This document shows positions 6,734 to 14,494 of a stretch of 25,389 bases of DNA, piece by piece. The stretch is taken from assembly GCA_964412555.1 (NCBI GenBank), contig CAYPPG010000085.1, positions 1-25,389 of the forward strand. The letters run 5' to 3'. This DNA comes from CAYPPG01 sp964412555 (lineage in GTDB: Bacteria; Hinthialibacterota; Hinthialibacteria; Hinthialibacterales; Hinthialibacteraceae). The first letter of the stretch is position 1; each line of letters starts with the position of its first letter. Made by a program: the position numbers and the translations under genes. The notes under the pieces were generated by a model, which was not told where the DNA came from, ran no database searches, and worked only from the letters and a program-made list of their open reading frames with translations.

Positions 6734-7894
6734 ATGAAAATACATGAATATCAGGCAAAACGCATTCTGGAACAATTCAACGTTCCCGTTCCCCGTGGCG
6801 AAGTGGTGGATACTCCGGAAGAGGCGGAGGGAATTTACAAACAGCTAGGTTCAGATTTGGTTGTCGTCAAAGCGCAAATTCACGCCGGTGGAAGGGGAAA
6901 AGGAGGCGGTGTCAAACTCGCCCGTTCCGCGGAAGAAGCACGGAATTTCGCCCAAGCCATGCTCGGTTCCAAATTGGTCACCCACCAAACCGGCCCAGAG
7001 GGGAAAGAAGTTCTTAAGGTATTGATTGAAGAAGGGTTACCGATTAAACAAGAATTGTATATCGGTGTCGTTATCGACCGCGCCGCCGAATGTCCGGTTG
7101 TCATGGCCTGTTCGGAAGGGGGCGTGGAGATCGAAGAAATCGCCGCCCGAACACCGGAAAAAATCTTGAAAGCCTATATCGACCGTGGAGCGGGATTTTT
7201 ACCGTTTCAGGCGCGACAGCTAGCATATGGGATCGGATTGAAAGGGAAAGAAGCGCAAGCCTGTGCCTCTTTCTTGCTGAAACTCTATAAGGCATTTGAG
7301 TTCAGCGATGCTTCTCTCGCCGAGATCAATCCACTGGTAGTTACAACCGACGAGCGAGTCATTGCGTTGGATGCAAAGATCAACTTCGATGACAATGCCC
7401 TGTTCCGCCATAAGGATTTTCAGGATTTGCGCGATTTGAGCGAAGAAGAACCTCTGGAAATCGAAGCTTCCAAATACGATTTGAACTATATCAAACTCGA
7501 CGGCGATGTCGGTTGTATGGTTAACGGAGCCGGTCTGGCCATGGCCACCATGGATTTGGTCAAACTTGCCGGTTCCATGCCCGCCAATTTTCTCGATGTC
7601 GGCGGAACCGCCAGCGTCGAACGGGTTGCAGCCGCTTTTCGTATTTTGATGTCGGATTCGAATGTGAAGGCGGTCTTGGTCAACATTTTCGGAGGAATCG
7701 TGCGTTGTGATCGTGTAGCAGGTGGCATCATCGAGGCCATGAAGCATGTGGATGTCAAAGTTCCGGTTGTCACCCGTCTTCAAGGCACCAATGCCGCAGA
7801 AGCCCGTGAACTGCTGAATCAATCTGATTTTCCCTTTATTGTCGCCGAAGGATTGGCCGAAGCAGCGAATAAAGTTGTTCAATCGTTACAATAA
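6734..7894 (+). CDS. sucC: Succinyl-CoA ligase (ADP-forming) subunit beta
   Basis: This 386-residue protein matches the usual SucC length of about 388. It makes succinyl-CoA or succinate with ATP formation in the TCA cycle and needs SucD as partner. The N-terminal ATP-grasp domain shows MKIHEYQAK, KAQIHAGGRGKGGGVKLA, EINPLVV and ALDAKINFDDNALFRH. The C-terminal ligase domain shows NGAGLAMATMD, FLDVGGTAS, VNIFGGIVRCD and TRLQGTNAAEAR. The ATG at 6734 is preferred over an in-frame TTG at 6704 because AAGGAG lies at 6721-6726 with 7-nt spacing. No sucD follows: 7895-8243 is non-coding and then a permease starts, so the alpha subunit must be elsewhere. No terminator hairpin was seen after it. Confidence 0.95.
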   Translation: MKIHEYQAKRILEQFNVPVPRGEVVDTPEEAEGIYKQLGSDLVVVKAQIHAGGRGKGGGVKLARSAEEARNFAQAMLGSKLVTHQTGPEGKEVLKVLIEEGLPIKQELYIGVVIDRAAECPVVMACSEGGVEIEEIAARTPEKILKAYIDRGAGFLPFQARQLAYGIGLKGKEAQACASFLLKLYKAFEFSDASLAEINPLVVTTDERVIALDAKINFDDNALFRHKDFQDLRDLSEEEPLEIEASKYDLNYIKLDGDVGCMVNGAGLAMATMDLVKLAGSMPANFLDVGGTASVERVAAAFRILMSDSNVKAVLVNIFGGIVRCDRVAGGIIEAMKHVDVKVPVVTRLQGTNAAEARELLNQSDFPFIVAEGLAEAANKVVQSLQ

Positions 7895-8243
7895 TTTTTT
7901 ACACAAATTCTGCTATTACCAGTTGATTCTATCCCTATCCCCGACGTATAATCAGCATGCTATTCATGTATCCAATATCCATTTGCACATGATTTGATCG
8001 TGTGATTGCAAATCATGAGTATGGAATTCAAGATCACTTTGCCGGGCGATTTTTTTTGATAAGTCATTATTGATAATAGAACAAGTGTTCAATCCGTTGA
8101 TCCGGCCCGAAAAAAATACGTTGTAAACATTTAGTTGGTAACATGTGCACCCCGTTTTGTCCCCGGTTCTTTCCGGGATGCGAAAGTGCGTGCATTATAC
8201 CGGCTGATGATACCTAAAAAACAAAAGAAAGGAAATGTTTATT
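7895..8243. other. Intergenic region between sucC and the NCS1 permease
   Basis: A gap of 349 bp without a supported gene. It contains the inverted pair ATTTGCA (7981-7987) and TGCAAAT (8007-8013). Near the permease, CCCGG (8162-8166) can pair either with CCGGG (8173-8177) or, as CCGGT, with ACCGG (8199-8203), giving two alternative structures in the leader. No known riboswitch consensus, including purine and preQ1, could be matched by eye. Confidence 0.4.
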
Positions 8244-9647
8244 ATGGCAAATGGCACGTATCCGCTTCCGGATTATCTCCAGCAGGCAAAACCGAACCCG
8301 CAAAAAAACCGGGCGCCGTGGTATATGACAACGGCCCCTTCCTATGCGGGCATATTTTTGTGGATTGCTTTTTATGATCAACTTGCCCCCACGACTCTCT
8401 CTGTGGGCGGTATTGCAGCCGCTGTAGTTGGATTGATCGTGGCTGCTCTCTTATCATTCGGATTATTTTACTATGTCCCCGCCATGTGGGGTATGAGAAC
8501 CGGTTATCCGCTTTATATCATCGGAACTTCTACATTTGGTGACAAAGGCGGTTATTTTCTTCCCGGTCTTTTCATGGGAGCATTGCAGGTTGGTTGGTAT
8601 AGTGTAGGAACCTTCTACGCCACCCAATTTATCCTGAATGCACTATACGGAGTTGCAAATGCACCACAACCTCTCAGTCCTGTGTTCATTATCTTCGGGA
8701 TTATCTGGGGTTATGTTTTCGCATTCTTGGGAGTAAAAGGAATCAATTATGTGGCGAAAGTGGCGCAATTCTTTCCCATTGTGCCTCTTCTCATGCTGCT
8801 TTACGCCTTGTTCGCCGGTATGGATGGAATCCCGAAATTCGACGTCGCCAACTTCACGGAATCTCCCAGTTTCATGATGGGCACATTGGTCATGGTTCAA
8901 TTGGTGATCGGATTCTTCGCCACAGCGGGTGCTGCGGGTGCCGATTTCGGTATGAGTAACCGGAATAAAAGCGATGTGCTGATGGGCGGTTGGATCGGTG
9001 TTGCATTTGCTATCTTCTTATGTGGTGTCCTTCCCATCCTTGCCATCGCCGGAATCATGGCGAACAATCCGGAATTAGCCAATCAGGATGGTGCATGGAC
9101 ATTTGGACAAGCAATTGGAACACTGGCCGGGAACCGCATCATGTTCCTGCTCTTTGCGGTCGCCTCGATGGCCCCCGCTTGCTTCTGCTCCTTCATTATC
9201 GCCAATAGTTTTTCGACCATGATCCCCAGCATCTCCCGTATGGCTTGGACGATGGCGGGAGCGACCGTTGGTATTATTTTGGCTGTTACCGGTGTGGCCG
9301 GCCAGCTCGCGGGATTCTTCGGCTTTATTGGTGCTTCCTTTGGTCCGGTTTGCGGAGCCATGGCGGCGGATTACATCCTCTGCGGAGGGAAATGGCCCGG
9401 TCCTCGTAAAGGAATCAACATAGCTGGTTATATTGCAGTAATCGTTGGCTTTATCGTCGGAATTCTCCCAAATCTCGGTGTAGAAGGCTTCGTACCTGCA
9501 GCGGTTTATTCCTTCATCGTCGGTTTCATTCTTTATCTGATCCTGGCAAAAGCCGGTTTAGAACCCGAAACAGTTCCAATGCCAGCCGCCCCGGAAGAAG
9601 AACCGGCCGAACCGTTGCAACCGCAAGCCAAAGAAGCAATAGAATAA
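8244..9647 (+). CDS. NCS1 family nucleobase permease (cytosine/purine type)
   Basis: This is a 467-residue integral membrane protein with about 12 hydrophobic helices. The start (YPLPDYLQQ, APWYMTTAPSYAGIFLWIAFYDQL) and the YPLYIIGTSTFGDKGGYFLPG segment match the nucleobase:cation symporter-1 family, which includes CodB and CytX. It probably imports a nucleobase or related cyclic compound with a cation. A Pro/Glu-rich cytoplasmic tail of about 25 residues ends the protein. The ATG at 8244 has AAAGGA 10 nt upstream; the in-frame ATG at 8235 is only 1 nt from that motif. No deaminase gene such as codA is adjacent, so the substrate is open. A terminator follows at 9684. Confidence 0.85.
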   Translation: MANGTYPLPDYLQQAKPNPQKNRAPWYMTTAPSYAGIFLWIAFYDQLAPTTLSVGGIAAAVVGLIVAALLSFGLFYYVPAMWGMRTGYPLYIIGTSTFGDKGGYFLPGLFMGALQVGWYSVGTFYATQFILNALYGVANAPQPLSPVFIIFGIIWGYVFAFLGVKGINYVAKVAQFFPIVPLLMLLYALFAGMDGIPKFDVANFTESPSFMMGTLVMVQLVIGFFATAGAAGADFGMSNRNKSDVLMGGWIGVAFAIFLCGVLPILAIAGIMANNPELANQDGAWTFGQAIGTLAGNRIMFLLFAVASMAPACFCSFIIANSFSTMIPSISRMAWTMAGATVGIILAVTGVAGQLAGFFGFIGASFGPVCGAMAADYILCGGKWPGPRKGINIAGYIAVIVGFIVGILPNLGVEGFVPAAVYSFIVGFILYLILAKAGLEPETVPMPAAPEEEPAEPLQPQAKEAIE

Positions 9648-9683
9648 TTCTGTTTTACTTCACATTTTGTTTTTCGTCTAATG

Positions 9684-9710
9684 AGGGCGGTACATTTACC
9701 GCCCTTTCCC
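9684..9710 (+). terminator. Rho-independent terminator after the permease gene
   Basis: AGGGCGGTA (9684-9692) and TACCGCCCT (9697-9705) form a 9-bp stem with a 4-nt loop (CATT). A T/C-rich run follows. Confidence 0.75.
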
Positions 9711-9738
9711 TTTTCTACTAACAAGAAAAGGATTCATT

Positions 9739-10746
9739 ATGACTCAAGCGATAGACAATACCGACAGTTTCTGGAAAGAAGCATTGGAAAAATATTTCCA
9801 ATGCTTCATGCAATTCTTTTTTCCGGCCATCTATGATGACATCGATTGGGAAAGAGGATATGAATTTTTGGATAAGGAATTCCAGAAAATTGTTGCCGAA
9901 GCGGAAATCGGGAAACGATTTGTCGATAAACTAATCAAAGTTTTCAAGAAAACCGGTCATGAAATATGGGTGCTGATTCACATCGAGGTTCAGACGCAAG
10001 TTGATTATGATTTGGCTGAACGGATGTATATTTACAATAGCCTCATTTATCTGCGATACAAAAAACAAACCATGAGCATCGCTGTGTTGGGAGACAAAAA
10101 TCCCTACTGGCGGCCAGAGAAATTTGAATATACTATATGGGATAGCAAAATAAGTCTTCAATTTCGAGTCATTAAATTATTGGACTATGGCAACAAACAA
10201 GAAGAGTTGAAAATATCGGCAAATCCCTTTTCCATTTTCGTCTGTGCTCATCTCAAAAATTTGGAAACTGGAAAAGATTATAATAAAAGATACGATTGGA
10301 AACTTGAAACTTCTAAACAACTATTTGAACTAGGAATGGAAGAAAGTGAAATCGTATCACTCTTTCGATTTCTCGATTTCCTGATGTTTCTTCCAAAGGA
10401 GTTGGAACAAAATTTCCGGAAAGAAATCTATGACTACCAAAAGGAGAAGAATATGCCGTTCATTGCACCTTTTGAAGAGTTAGCTAGGGAAGAAGGTCGT
10501 GAAAAAGGGCTTAAAAAAGGAATCCAGCAAGGAATCCAGCAAGGAATCCAGCAAGGGATTCTTCATGAAGCAAGAGAAGCGGTTGTGGAACTTGTGAGTA
10601 TGAAATTCAAAAATGTACCTCAACCACTTATTGATTCGATTAAAACTATGAACGATTTGTCGTTTTTGAGAACACTACGAAAAGAAGTTTTTCTTTGCGA
10701 ATCACTTGAAGATTTTATCCGGATTTTAGACCAGAAATCTTCCTAG
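9739..10746 (+). CDS. Rpn family recombination-promoting nuclease / PD-(D/E)XK transposase-like protein
   Basis: This is a 335-residue protein of the Rpn/YhgA type. The nuclease core shows FVDKLIKVF (Asp63) and IHIEVQTQ (Glu83, Gln85), the D...E-x-Q form of the PD-(D/E)XK site. A helical middle (EELAREEGREKGLKKG) leads into GIQQ repeated three times at residues 261-272, then a helical C-terminus. Rpn proteins are DNA endonucleases tied to recA-independent recombination and, more recently, phage defence; the family evolves quickly by C-terminal repeat change. The start has GAAAAGGA 6 nt before the ATG. No inverted repeats flank the gene, so it is not an intact IS element. It sits alone between the permease terminator and bioD. 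Confidence 0.85.
   Translation: MTQAIDNTDSFWKEALEKYFQCFMQFFFPAIYDDIDWERGYEFLDKEFQKIVAEAEIGKRFVDKLIKVFKKTGHEIWVLIHIEVQTQVDYDLAERMYIYNSLIYLRYKKQTMSIAVLGDKNPYWRPEKFEYTIWDSKISLQFRVIKLLDYGNKQEELKISANPFSIFVCAHLKNLETGKDYNKRYDWKLETSKQLFELGMEESEIVSLFRFLDFLMFLPKELEQNFRKEIYDYQKEKNMPFIAPFEELAREEGREKGLKKGIQQGIQQGIQQGILHEAREAVVELVSMKFKNVPQPLIDSIKTMNDLSFLRTLRKEVFLCESLEDFIRILDQKSS
10519..10554 (+). repeat. Three perfect 12-bp tandem repeats within the Rpn gene
   Basis: GGAATCCAGCAA occurs three times without a mismatch, at 10519-10530, 10531-10542 and 10543-10554. A partial fourth copy (GGGATTC) follows. Each unit codes GIQQ, so copy number can change by slippage without a frameshift. Confidence 0.95.
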
Positions 10747-10801
10747 ATGATTTTCATTTCCAGCTACTATCCAAGATAATATTTAAAAAAATAAATTTTC
10801 C

Positions 10802-11536
10802 ATGAACGGATTCTTCATCACCGGCACCGATACGGAAATCGGCAAGACACTCCTCACTTCATTGTTGGCACTCGGTTTACTGAAACATGATGTGAATTGT
10901 TGTCCGGTTAAACCGATCGCCACAGGGGGCGTTCTTTATGAAGGTAGACGAATATCGGAAGACGCTCTGTTTTACAAAAAAATTATCCCTATCGGTGAAT
11001 CTTTATCTCAATTAAATCCTTTCTGCTTGATTCGCCCCGCTTCGCCTCATTTTGTGGCCGAAATCGAAAATCAATCCTTTGACCTGCCGCACATTTTCCA
11101 AAAATTGCAGAATCTCTCTGAAAAATATGAGTTCCTTCTAATCGAGGGGATCGGGGGTTGGCTTGTCCCTCTTACCTACAATTATTTGGTTGCTGATTTC
11201 GCGAAAGATATTGGATTGCCAGTCATCCTCATTTCTGCGAATAAACTCGGTACCATCAACCATACTCTTTTAACCCTCGAATCGATTCGTGGACGCGGTA
11301 TTGAACCGATGGGTGTCATTTTCACAAAACTTTCCCCGGATAGTGATCCTGATTTAGAAAAGAATAATGTTGAAACTGTTCGGAAAATCGGGAAAACAGA
11401 GATAATAGGAAAAATTCCCTATCTTCATCCTCACCTTTTTGATGAAAAAAACGCTCACATGCTTTGGAAGGAGGTACAAAATACGATTCAATGGAACAAA
11501 ATCATCGAAAGTATAAATACACACAAGACGAAATAA
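10802..11536 (+). CDS. bioD: ATP-dependent dethiobiotin synthetase
   Basis: This 244-residue protein makes dethiobiotin from 7,8-diaminononanoate, CO2 and ATP, the step before biotin synthase. It opens with FFITGTDTEIGKT, a P-loop nearly identical to that of E. coli BioD. VKPIATG provides the substrate-binding Lys, and LLIEGIGGWLVPL is the second conserved block. The ATG at 10802 gives the P-loop at the expected distance from the N-terminus, although no clear ribosome binding site precedes it. The upstream 55 bp are very AT-rich and contain no terminator. The 3' end overlaps bioA by 46 bp, so the two are co-transcribed and probably translationally coupled. Confidence 0.93.
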   Translation: MNGFFITGTDTEIGKTLLTSLLALGLLKHDVNCCPVKPIATGGVLYEGRRISEDALFYKKIIPIGESLSQLNPFCLIRPASPHFVAEIENQSFDLPHIFQKLQNLSEKYEFLLIEGIGGWLVPLTYNYLVADFAKDIGLPVILISANKLGTINHTLLTLESIRGRGIEPMGVIFTKLSPDSDPDLEKNNVETVRKIGKTEIIGKIPYLHPHLFDEKNAHMLWKEVQNTIQWNKIIESINTHKTK

Positions 11537-12891
11537 GGCAATTGGAAGAATGGGATAAACAATATGTGTGGCATCCATTCACCCAAATGCAGGATTACCT
11601 TAAAGAAGAATCTCTCATCTTTTCCCATGGCGAGGGTGTCTATTTATACGATGTTCATGGCAACCGGTATTTCGATGGAAATTCATCGCTATGGGTCAAC
11701 TTGCACGGTCACAATCGGACAGAGATATCAAACGCCATCAAAGCACAACTTGATCGGGTTGCTCATACTACTTTGTTGGGACCTGGAAATGTACCTTCGA
11801 TCCAATTAGCCAAAAGACTTGTCGATATTGCTCCGCCTGGACTTGAAAAAGTATTTTATTCCGACAATGGCTCGACCGCTGTCGAAGTGGCTTTGAAAAT
11901 GGCCTTTCAATACTGGCGGCAATCCAAACCGCCGCAGACGAAGCGGACTTCATATATCAGTTTCTCTGAAGCGTATCACGGGGATACGGTTGGCAGTGTC
12001 AGCGTCGGCGGGATCGATCTTTTTCACGGAATTTTCGGCCCGCTACTCTTTAAACGGTATTCAGCCCCGTATCCGGTATATTCGAAATACACCTCGAAAG
12101 AACAACCGGATATGATCTCAGGCCGGGCACTCGAACAATGTGAAGGAATTTTGAAAAAACATAAAGATGAGATTGCAGCTGTTCTAATCGAGCCTCTCGT
12201 TCAGGGCGCAGCGGGAATCTTGACTCAAGCACCGGGATTTCTAAAAGGAATTCGTGAACTGTGCGATCGATATGATGTGTTTCTTATTGCAGATGAAGTG
12301 TTCACCGGTTTCGGCCATACCGGCAAAATGTTCGCTTGTGAACATGAGAATGTCACTCCGGATTTTCTAACGCTGGCCAAAGGAATTAGCGGTGGCTATT
12401 TACCACTCGCTGTTACAATGACCACTCAACAAGTCTTCAACGGATTTCTCAGTGATTATTCCGAATTTCGGGCATTTTTCCACGGCCACACGTACACTGG
12501 CAATCAACTTGGTTGCGCCGCTGCTCTTGCAAGCCTTGATCTGTTCGAGCAAGACAAAACTATCGAACATCTTCAATCCCTCATCCGCCATTTCGAGCAA
12601 AAACTGGATGAACTCTTCGATCGTTGCGATCGTGTTGCGGATATTCATCAAATCGGTCTCATTGCAGGTATTGATGTATGCCGAAGCCGTAAAAAACAAG
12701 AATATTACACTATTGAAGAGCGCGCCGGGGCAAAAATCTGTTACAACCTTCGTAAAGAAGGCATTTGGCTCCGTCCTCTTGGCAATACTCTCGTGTTGGT
12801 TCCCCCATTAATCTCGACCACCCAACATGTTGATAGACTGTTGGATGCTATCGAAATCTGCATTAACGATAACAGTTGGTTATCGAAATGA
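11491..12891 (+). CDS. bioA: Adenosylmethionine-8-amino-7-oxononanoate aminotransferase
   Basis: This 466-residue class III aminotransferase converts KAPA to DAPA using S-adenosylmethionine, the substrate-forming step for BioD. Typical BioA blocks are YVWHPFTQMQDY, NSSLWVNLHGH, DNGSTAVEVALKMAFQY, LIADEVFTGFGHTGKMFACE, TLAKGISGGYLPL (PLP lysine) and HGHTYTGNQLGCAAALASL. The protein is somewhat longer than E. coli BioA (429). The only plausible in-frame start is the ATG at 11491; a strong AAGGAGGT lies at 11468-11475 but 15 nt away, which is unusually far. The stop codon ends at 12891, directly against the stop codon of the opposite-strand anti-sigma gene, with no terminator between them. bioB, bioF and bioC are not in the window. 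Confidence 0.93.
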   Translation: MEQNHRKYKYTQDEIRQLEEWDKQYVWHPFTQMQDYLKEESLIFSHGEGVYLYDVHGNRYFDGNSSLWVNLHGHNRTEISNAIKAQLDRVAHTTLLGPGNVPSIQLAKRLVDIAPPGLEKVFYSDNGSTAVEVALKMAFQYWRQSKPPQTKRTSYISFSEAYHGDTVGSVSVGGIDLFHGIFGPLLFKRYSAPYPVYSKYTSKEQPDMISGRALEQCEGILKKHKDEIAAVLIEPLVQGAAGILTQAPGFLKGIRELCDRYDVFLIADEVFTGFGHTGKMFACEHENVTPDFLTLAKGISGGYLPLAVTMTTQQVFNGFLSDYSEFRAFFHGHTYTGNQLGCAAALASLDLFEQDKTIEHLQSLIRHFEQKLDELFDRCDRVADIHQIGLIAGIDVCRSRKKQEYYTIEERAGAKICYNLRKEGIWLRPLGNTLVLVPPLISTTQHVDRLLDAIEICINDNSWLSK

Positions 12892-13644
12892 TCAGAATAT
12901 CGGTAACAATGTCAAAATCGAAGCGCAAAGGCTCATCAATCCCATGACCACCTGCTTGCGCCCCACTTTCACCAATTTTTGGAGTGTGCTGGCCGATTCT
13001 TCTTCTTCGGCAGCATCAATCGATTCTTGATCGGTATTGGAAGCAGTTAAAATGCCCCGAGTCAATGCGATATCGGTTCCTTTTTGGATGGAAGCAAATG
13101 TATCTCCAACGACTTCCGTTTTCTCTTTGGCATATTGAAATCCGTTGCCTGCCGTCGATTTTGCCCACCGGGCGACAGTGACAATGGCTTCCTGCTGCGC
13201 AACCGATAGCGGTGGCGGAGTTTCCAATTCCTCAGTGACTTCCCGTTCCTCCCCATTGAACATCGCGAGGAACGAACCGCCTTGTTCCTGATTCAATAAC
13301 GAAATGGCTCCGCAAAACATCACGAAAACAGCCAGTCCCGCCAGCAAATTCCGAGGGGTCAAAAACCATACCCAAAACGGTTGCGCAATGGTGCGTTCCT
13401 GGCGTTCCGACTCGAGGATGCGCTCGTGCACTTCTTTCAAGTTGTTGCCGAGTAGTTGCTGAATCTCGTCTTCGGTCAAATCCGTCTGCAAGACATTGTC
13501 GAAGCATTCATATGTTTCCAGTAATGCCTGGCAGGATTCGCATTTTTCCAGATGGTCCGCGACGGCTTTGCTTTCCTGTTCATCGAGAAGCCCGTCATAG
13601 AAAAATGAAAGTAGTTTTTCAGTTACATGTGTATTCATTGTCAT
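12892..13644 (-). CDS. Membrane-bound zinc-finger-type anti-sigma factor
   Basis: This 250-residue protein has an N-terminal anti-sigma zinc-finger (ZAS) motif, HLEKCESC with His31, Cys35 and Cys38 in H-x3-C-x2-C spacing. A membrane segment follows at about residues 98-117 (LLAGLAVFVMFCGAISLL), then a roughly 115-residue extracytoplasmic part and a second hydrophobic segment at the extreme C-terminus (232-250). It would hold its partner sigma factor at the membrane. The ATG at 13644 overlaps the sigma stop as ATGA and has AAAGGAGT about 7 nt upstream; a longer reading to 13773 lies inside the sigma gene and lacks support. A C-terminal membrane anchor is unusual for simple anti-sigma factors. 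Confidence 0.85.
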   Translation of the reverse strand: MTMNTHVTEKLLSFFYDGLLDEQESKAVADHLEKCESCQALLETYECFDNVLQTDLTEDEIQQLLGNNLKEVHERILESERQERTIAQPFWVWFLTPRNLLAGLAVFVMFCGAISLLNQEQGGSFLAMFNGEEREVTEELETPPPLSVAQQEAIVTVARWAKSTAGNGFQYAKEKTEVVGDTFASIQKGTDIALTRGILTASNTDQESIDAAEEEESASTLQKLVKVGRKQVVMGLMSLCASILTLLPIF

Positions 13645-14381
13645 AATCCGACTCCTTTTCGAACCATATCCGAAGCGGATCTCCCATATAATTCCTCTAA
13701 AATCGGTTTTAGCATTTTCACCAGTTTTTTCCGGGCGGCAAAAAGGGCCGTTCCAATCGTGCGTTCGGAACAATCCATAATTTCCGCAATTTCTTTTAGA
13801 CTCAAATCTTTTTGTGTACGTAAGGACATAATCATTCGTTGTTTTTTGGGCAGGGATTGGAGCGCATCTTGTATTTTTGCCTGCACCTGCCTGTCTTCAT
13901 AGCACGCGTCGGGTTGATCCGGATGTTCCGCTGAATCCGATTCGATCGAGGCTACAAACGTACTATCCTGATGATCCACGGTCATAATCCTGTCAGGCTT
14001 TGTTTTGCGAAAATGATCGATACACAGCCGGTTGGCGGTCTGGAACAGCCAGGACTTGATGCTTTTATCCTCTCGCAATGTTTGTAGTGAGCGATAGAAC
14101 CGAACGTATGTTTCTTGTAACACATCCTTTGCTTCATCCGAGTCATGGATGATACGATAAATAAAAGCAAATAAAGGCCGCTCATATCGCTTCACGATGT
14201 CATTGTATCCTTTGATGTTTCCGTTTTTCCACAAACGCAATGATATCGCGTCGGGATCGTCGTACAATTCCTCTTGATAGGTGATATCCGCCGTATCCGC
14301 CACGGTTGAAACCGCCTGATTCATGGGTTCACCGGCATCCCTTTCCTTAGAGCTATTTTCAAATTCATCAAATGCGTTCAT
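13641..14381 (-). CDS. ECF-type sigma-70 family RNA polymerase sigma factor
   Basis: This is a 246-residue protein with region 2 at about residues 57-125 (YNDIVKRYERPLFAFIYRII, DEAKDVLQETYVRFYRSL, KSWLFQTANRLCIDHFRK) and region 4 at about 174-225 (LQSLPKKQRMIMSLR, LSLKEIAEIMDCSERTIGT). The two regions are joined by an acidic linker. It should direct RNA polymerase to an alternative promoter class when released by the adjacent anti-sigma factor. The ATG at 14381 is the most likely start; an ATG at 14324 and a TTG at 14477 are alternatives, and none has a strong ribosome binding site. The N-terminal 50 residues before region 2 are long for an ECF factor. The gene diverges from the ABC operon. 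Confidence 0.88.
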   Translation of the reverse strand: MNAFDEFENSSKERDAGEPMNQAVSTVADTADITYQEELYDDPDAISLRLWKNGNIKGYNDIVKRYERPLFAFIYRIIHDSDEAKDVLQETYVRFYRSLQTLREDKSIKSWLFQTANRLCIDHFRKTKPDRIMTVDHQDSTFVASIESDSAEHPDQPDACYEDRQVQAKIQDALQSLPKKQRMIMSLRTQKDLSLKEIAEIMDCSERTIGTALFAARKKLVKMLKPILEELYGRSASDMVRKGVGL

Positions 14382-14412
14382 AATCGATACGAACGGAACA
14401 GGATAAATTTTT

Positions 14413-14432
14413 ATCGGATTATTCCATCCGAT
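14413..14432. promoter_or_regulatory. Inverted repeat between sigma gene and ABC operon
   Basis: ATCGGAT (14413-14419) and ATCCGAT (14426-14432) are perfect inverted arms around TATTCC. The site lies in the middle of the 113-bp divergent spacer and could serve as an operator for either direction. GGAAC at 14395-14399 just left of it resembles an ECF -35 element on the plus strand, but no convincing -10 was found. Confidence 0.45.
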
Positions 14433-14494
14433 TGAAAAAAATTGACTGCTCCGTCGTATAGTATCTACGAAAATCAAGCAAGCCGGTAGAGGCT

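Noticed and set aside
7220..7882. 220-residue antisense ORF within sucC
   Set aside because: It lies opposite a fully conserved sucC and shows no domain of its own.
8150..8243. Purine or preQ1 riboswitch before the NCS1 permease
   Set aside because: Context suggested one, but the conserved core bases of these riboswitches could not be found.
8135..8377. 80-residue ORF upstream of and overlapping the permease start
   Set aside because: It reads mostly through the permease in a wrong frame, and its own start has no supporting site.
13645..13773. N-terminal extension of the anti-sigma factor to 13773
   Set aside because: It lies wholly inside the sigma gene, and the ATGA overlap with AAAGGAGT marks the true start.
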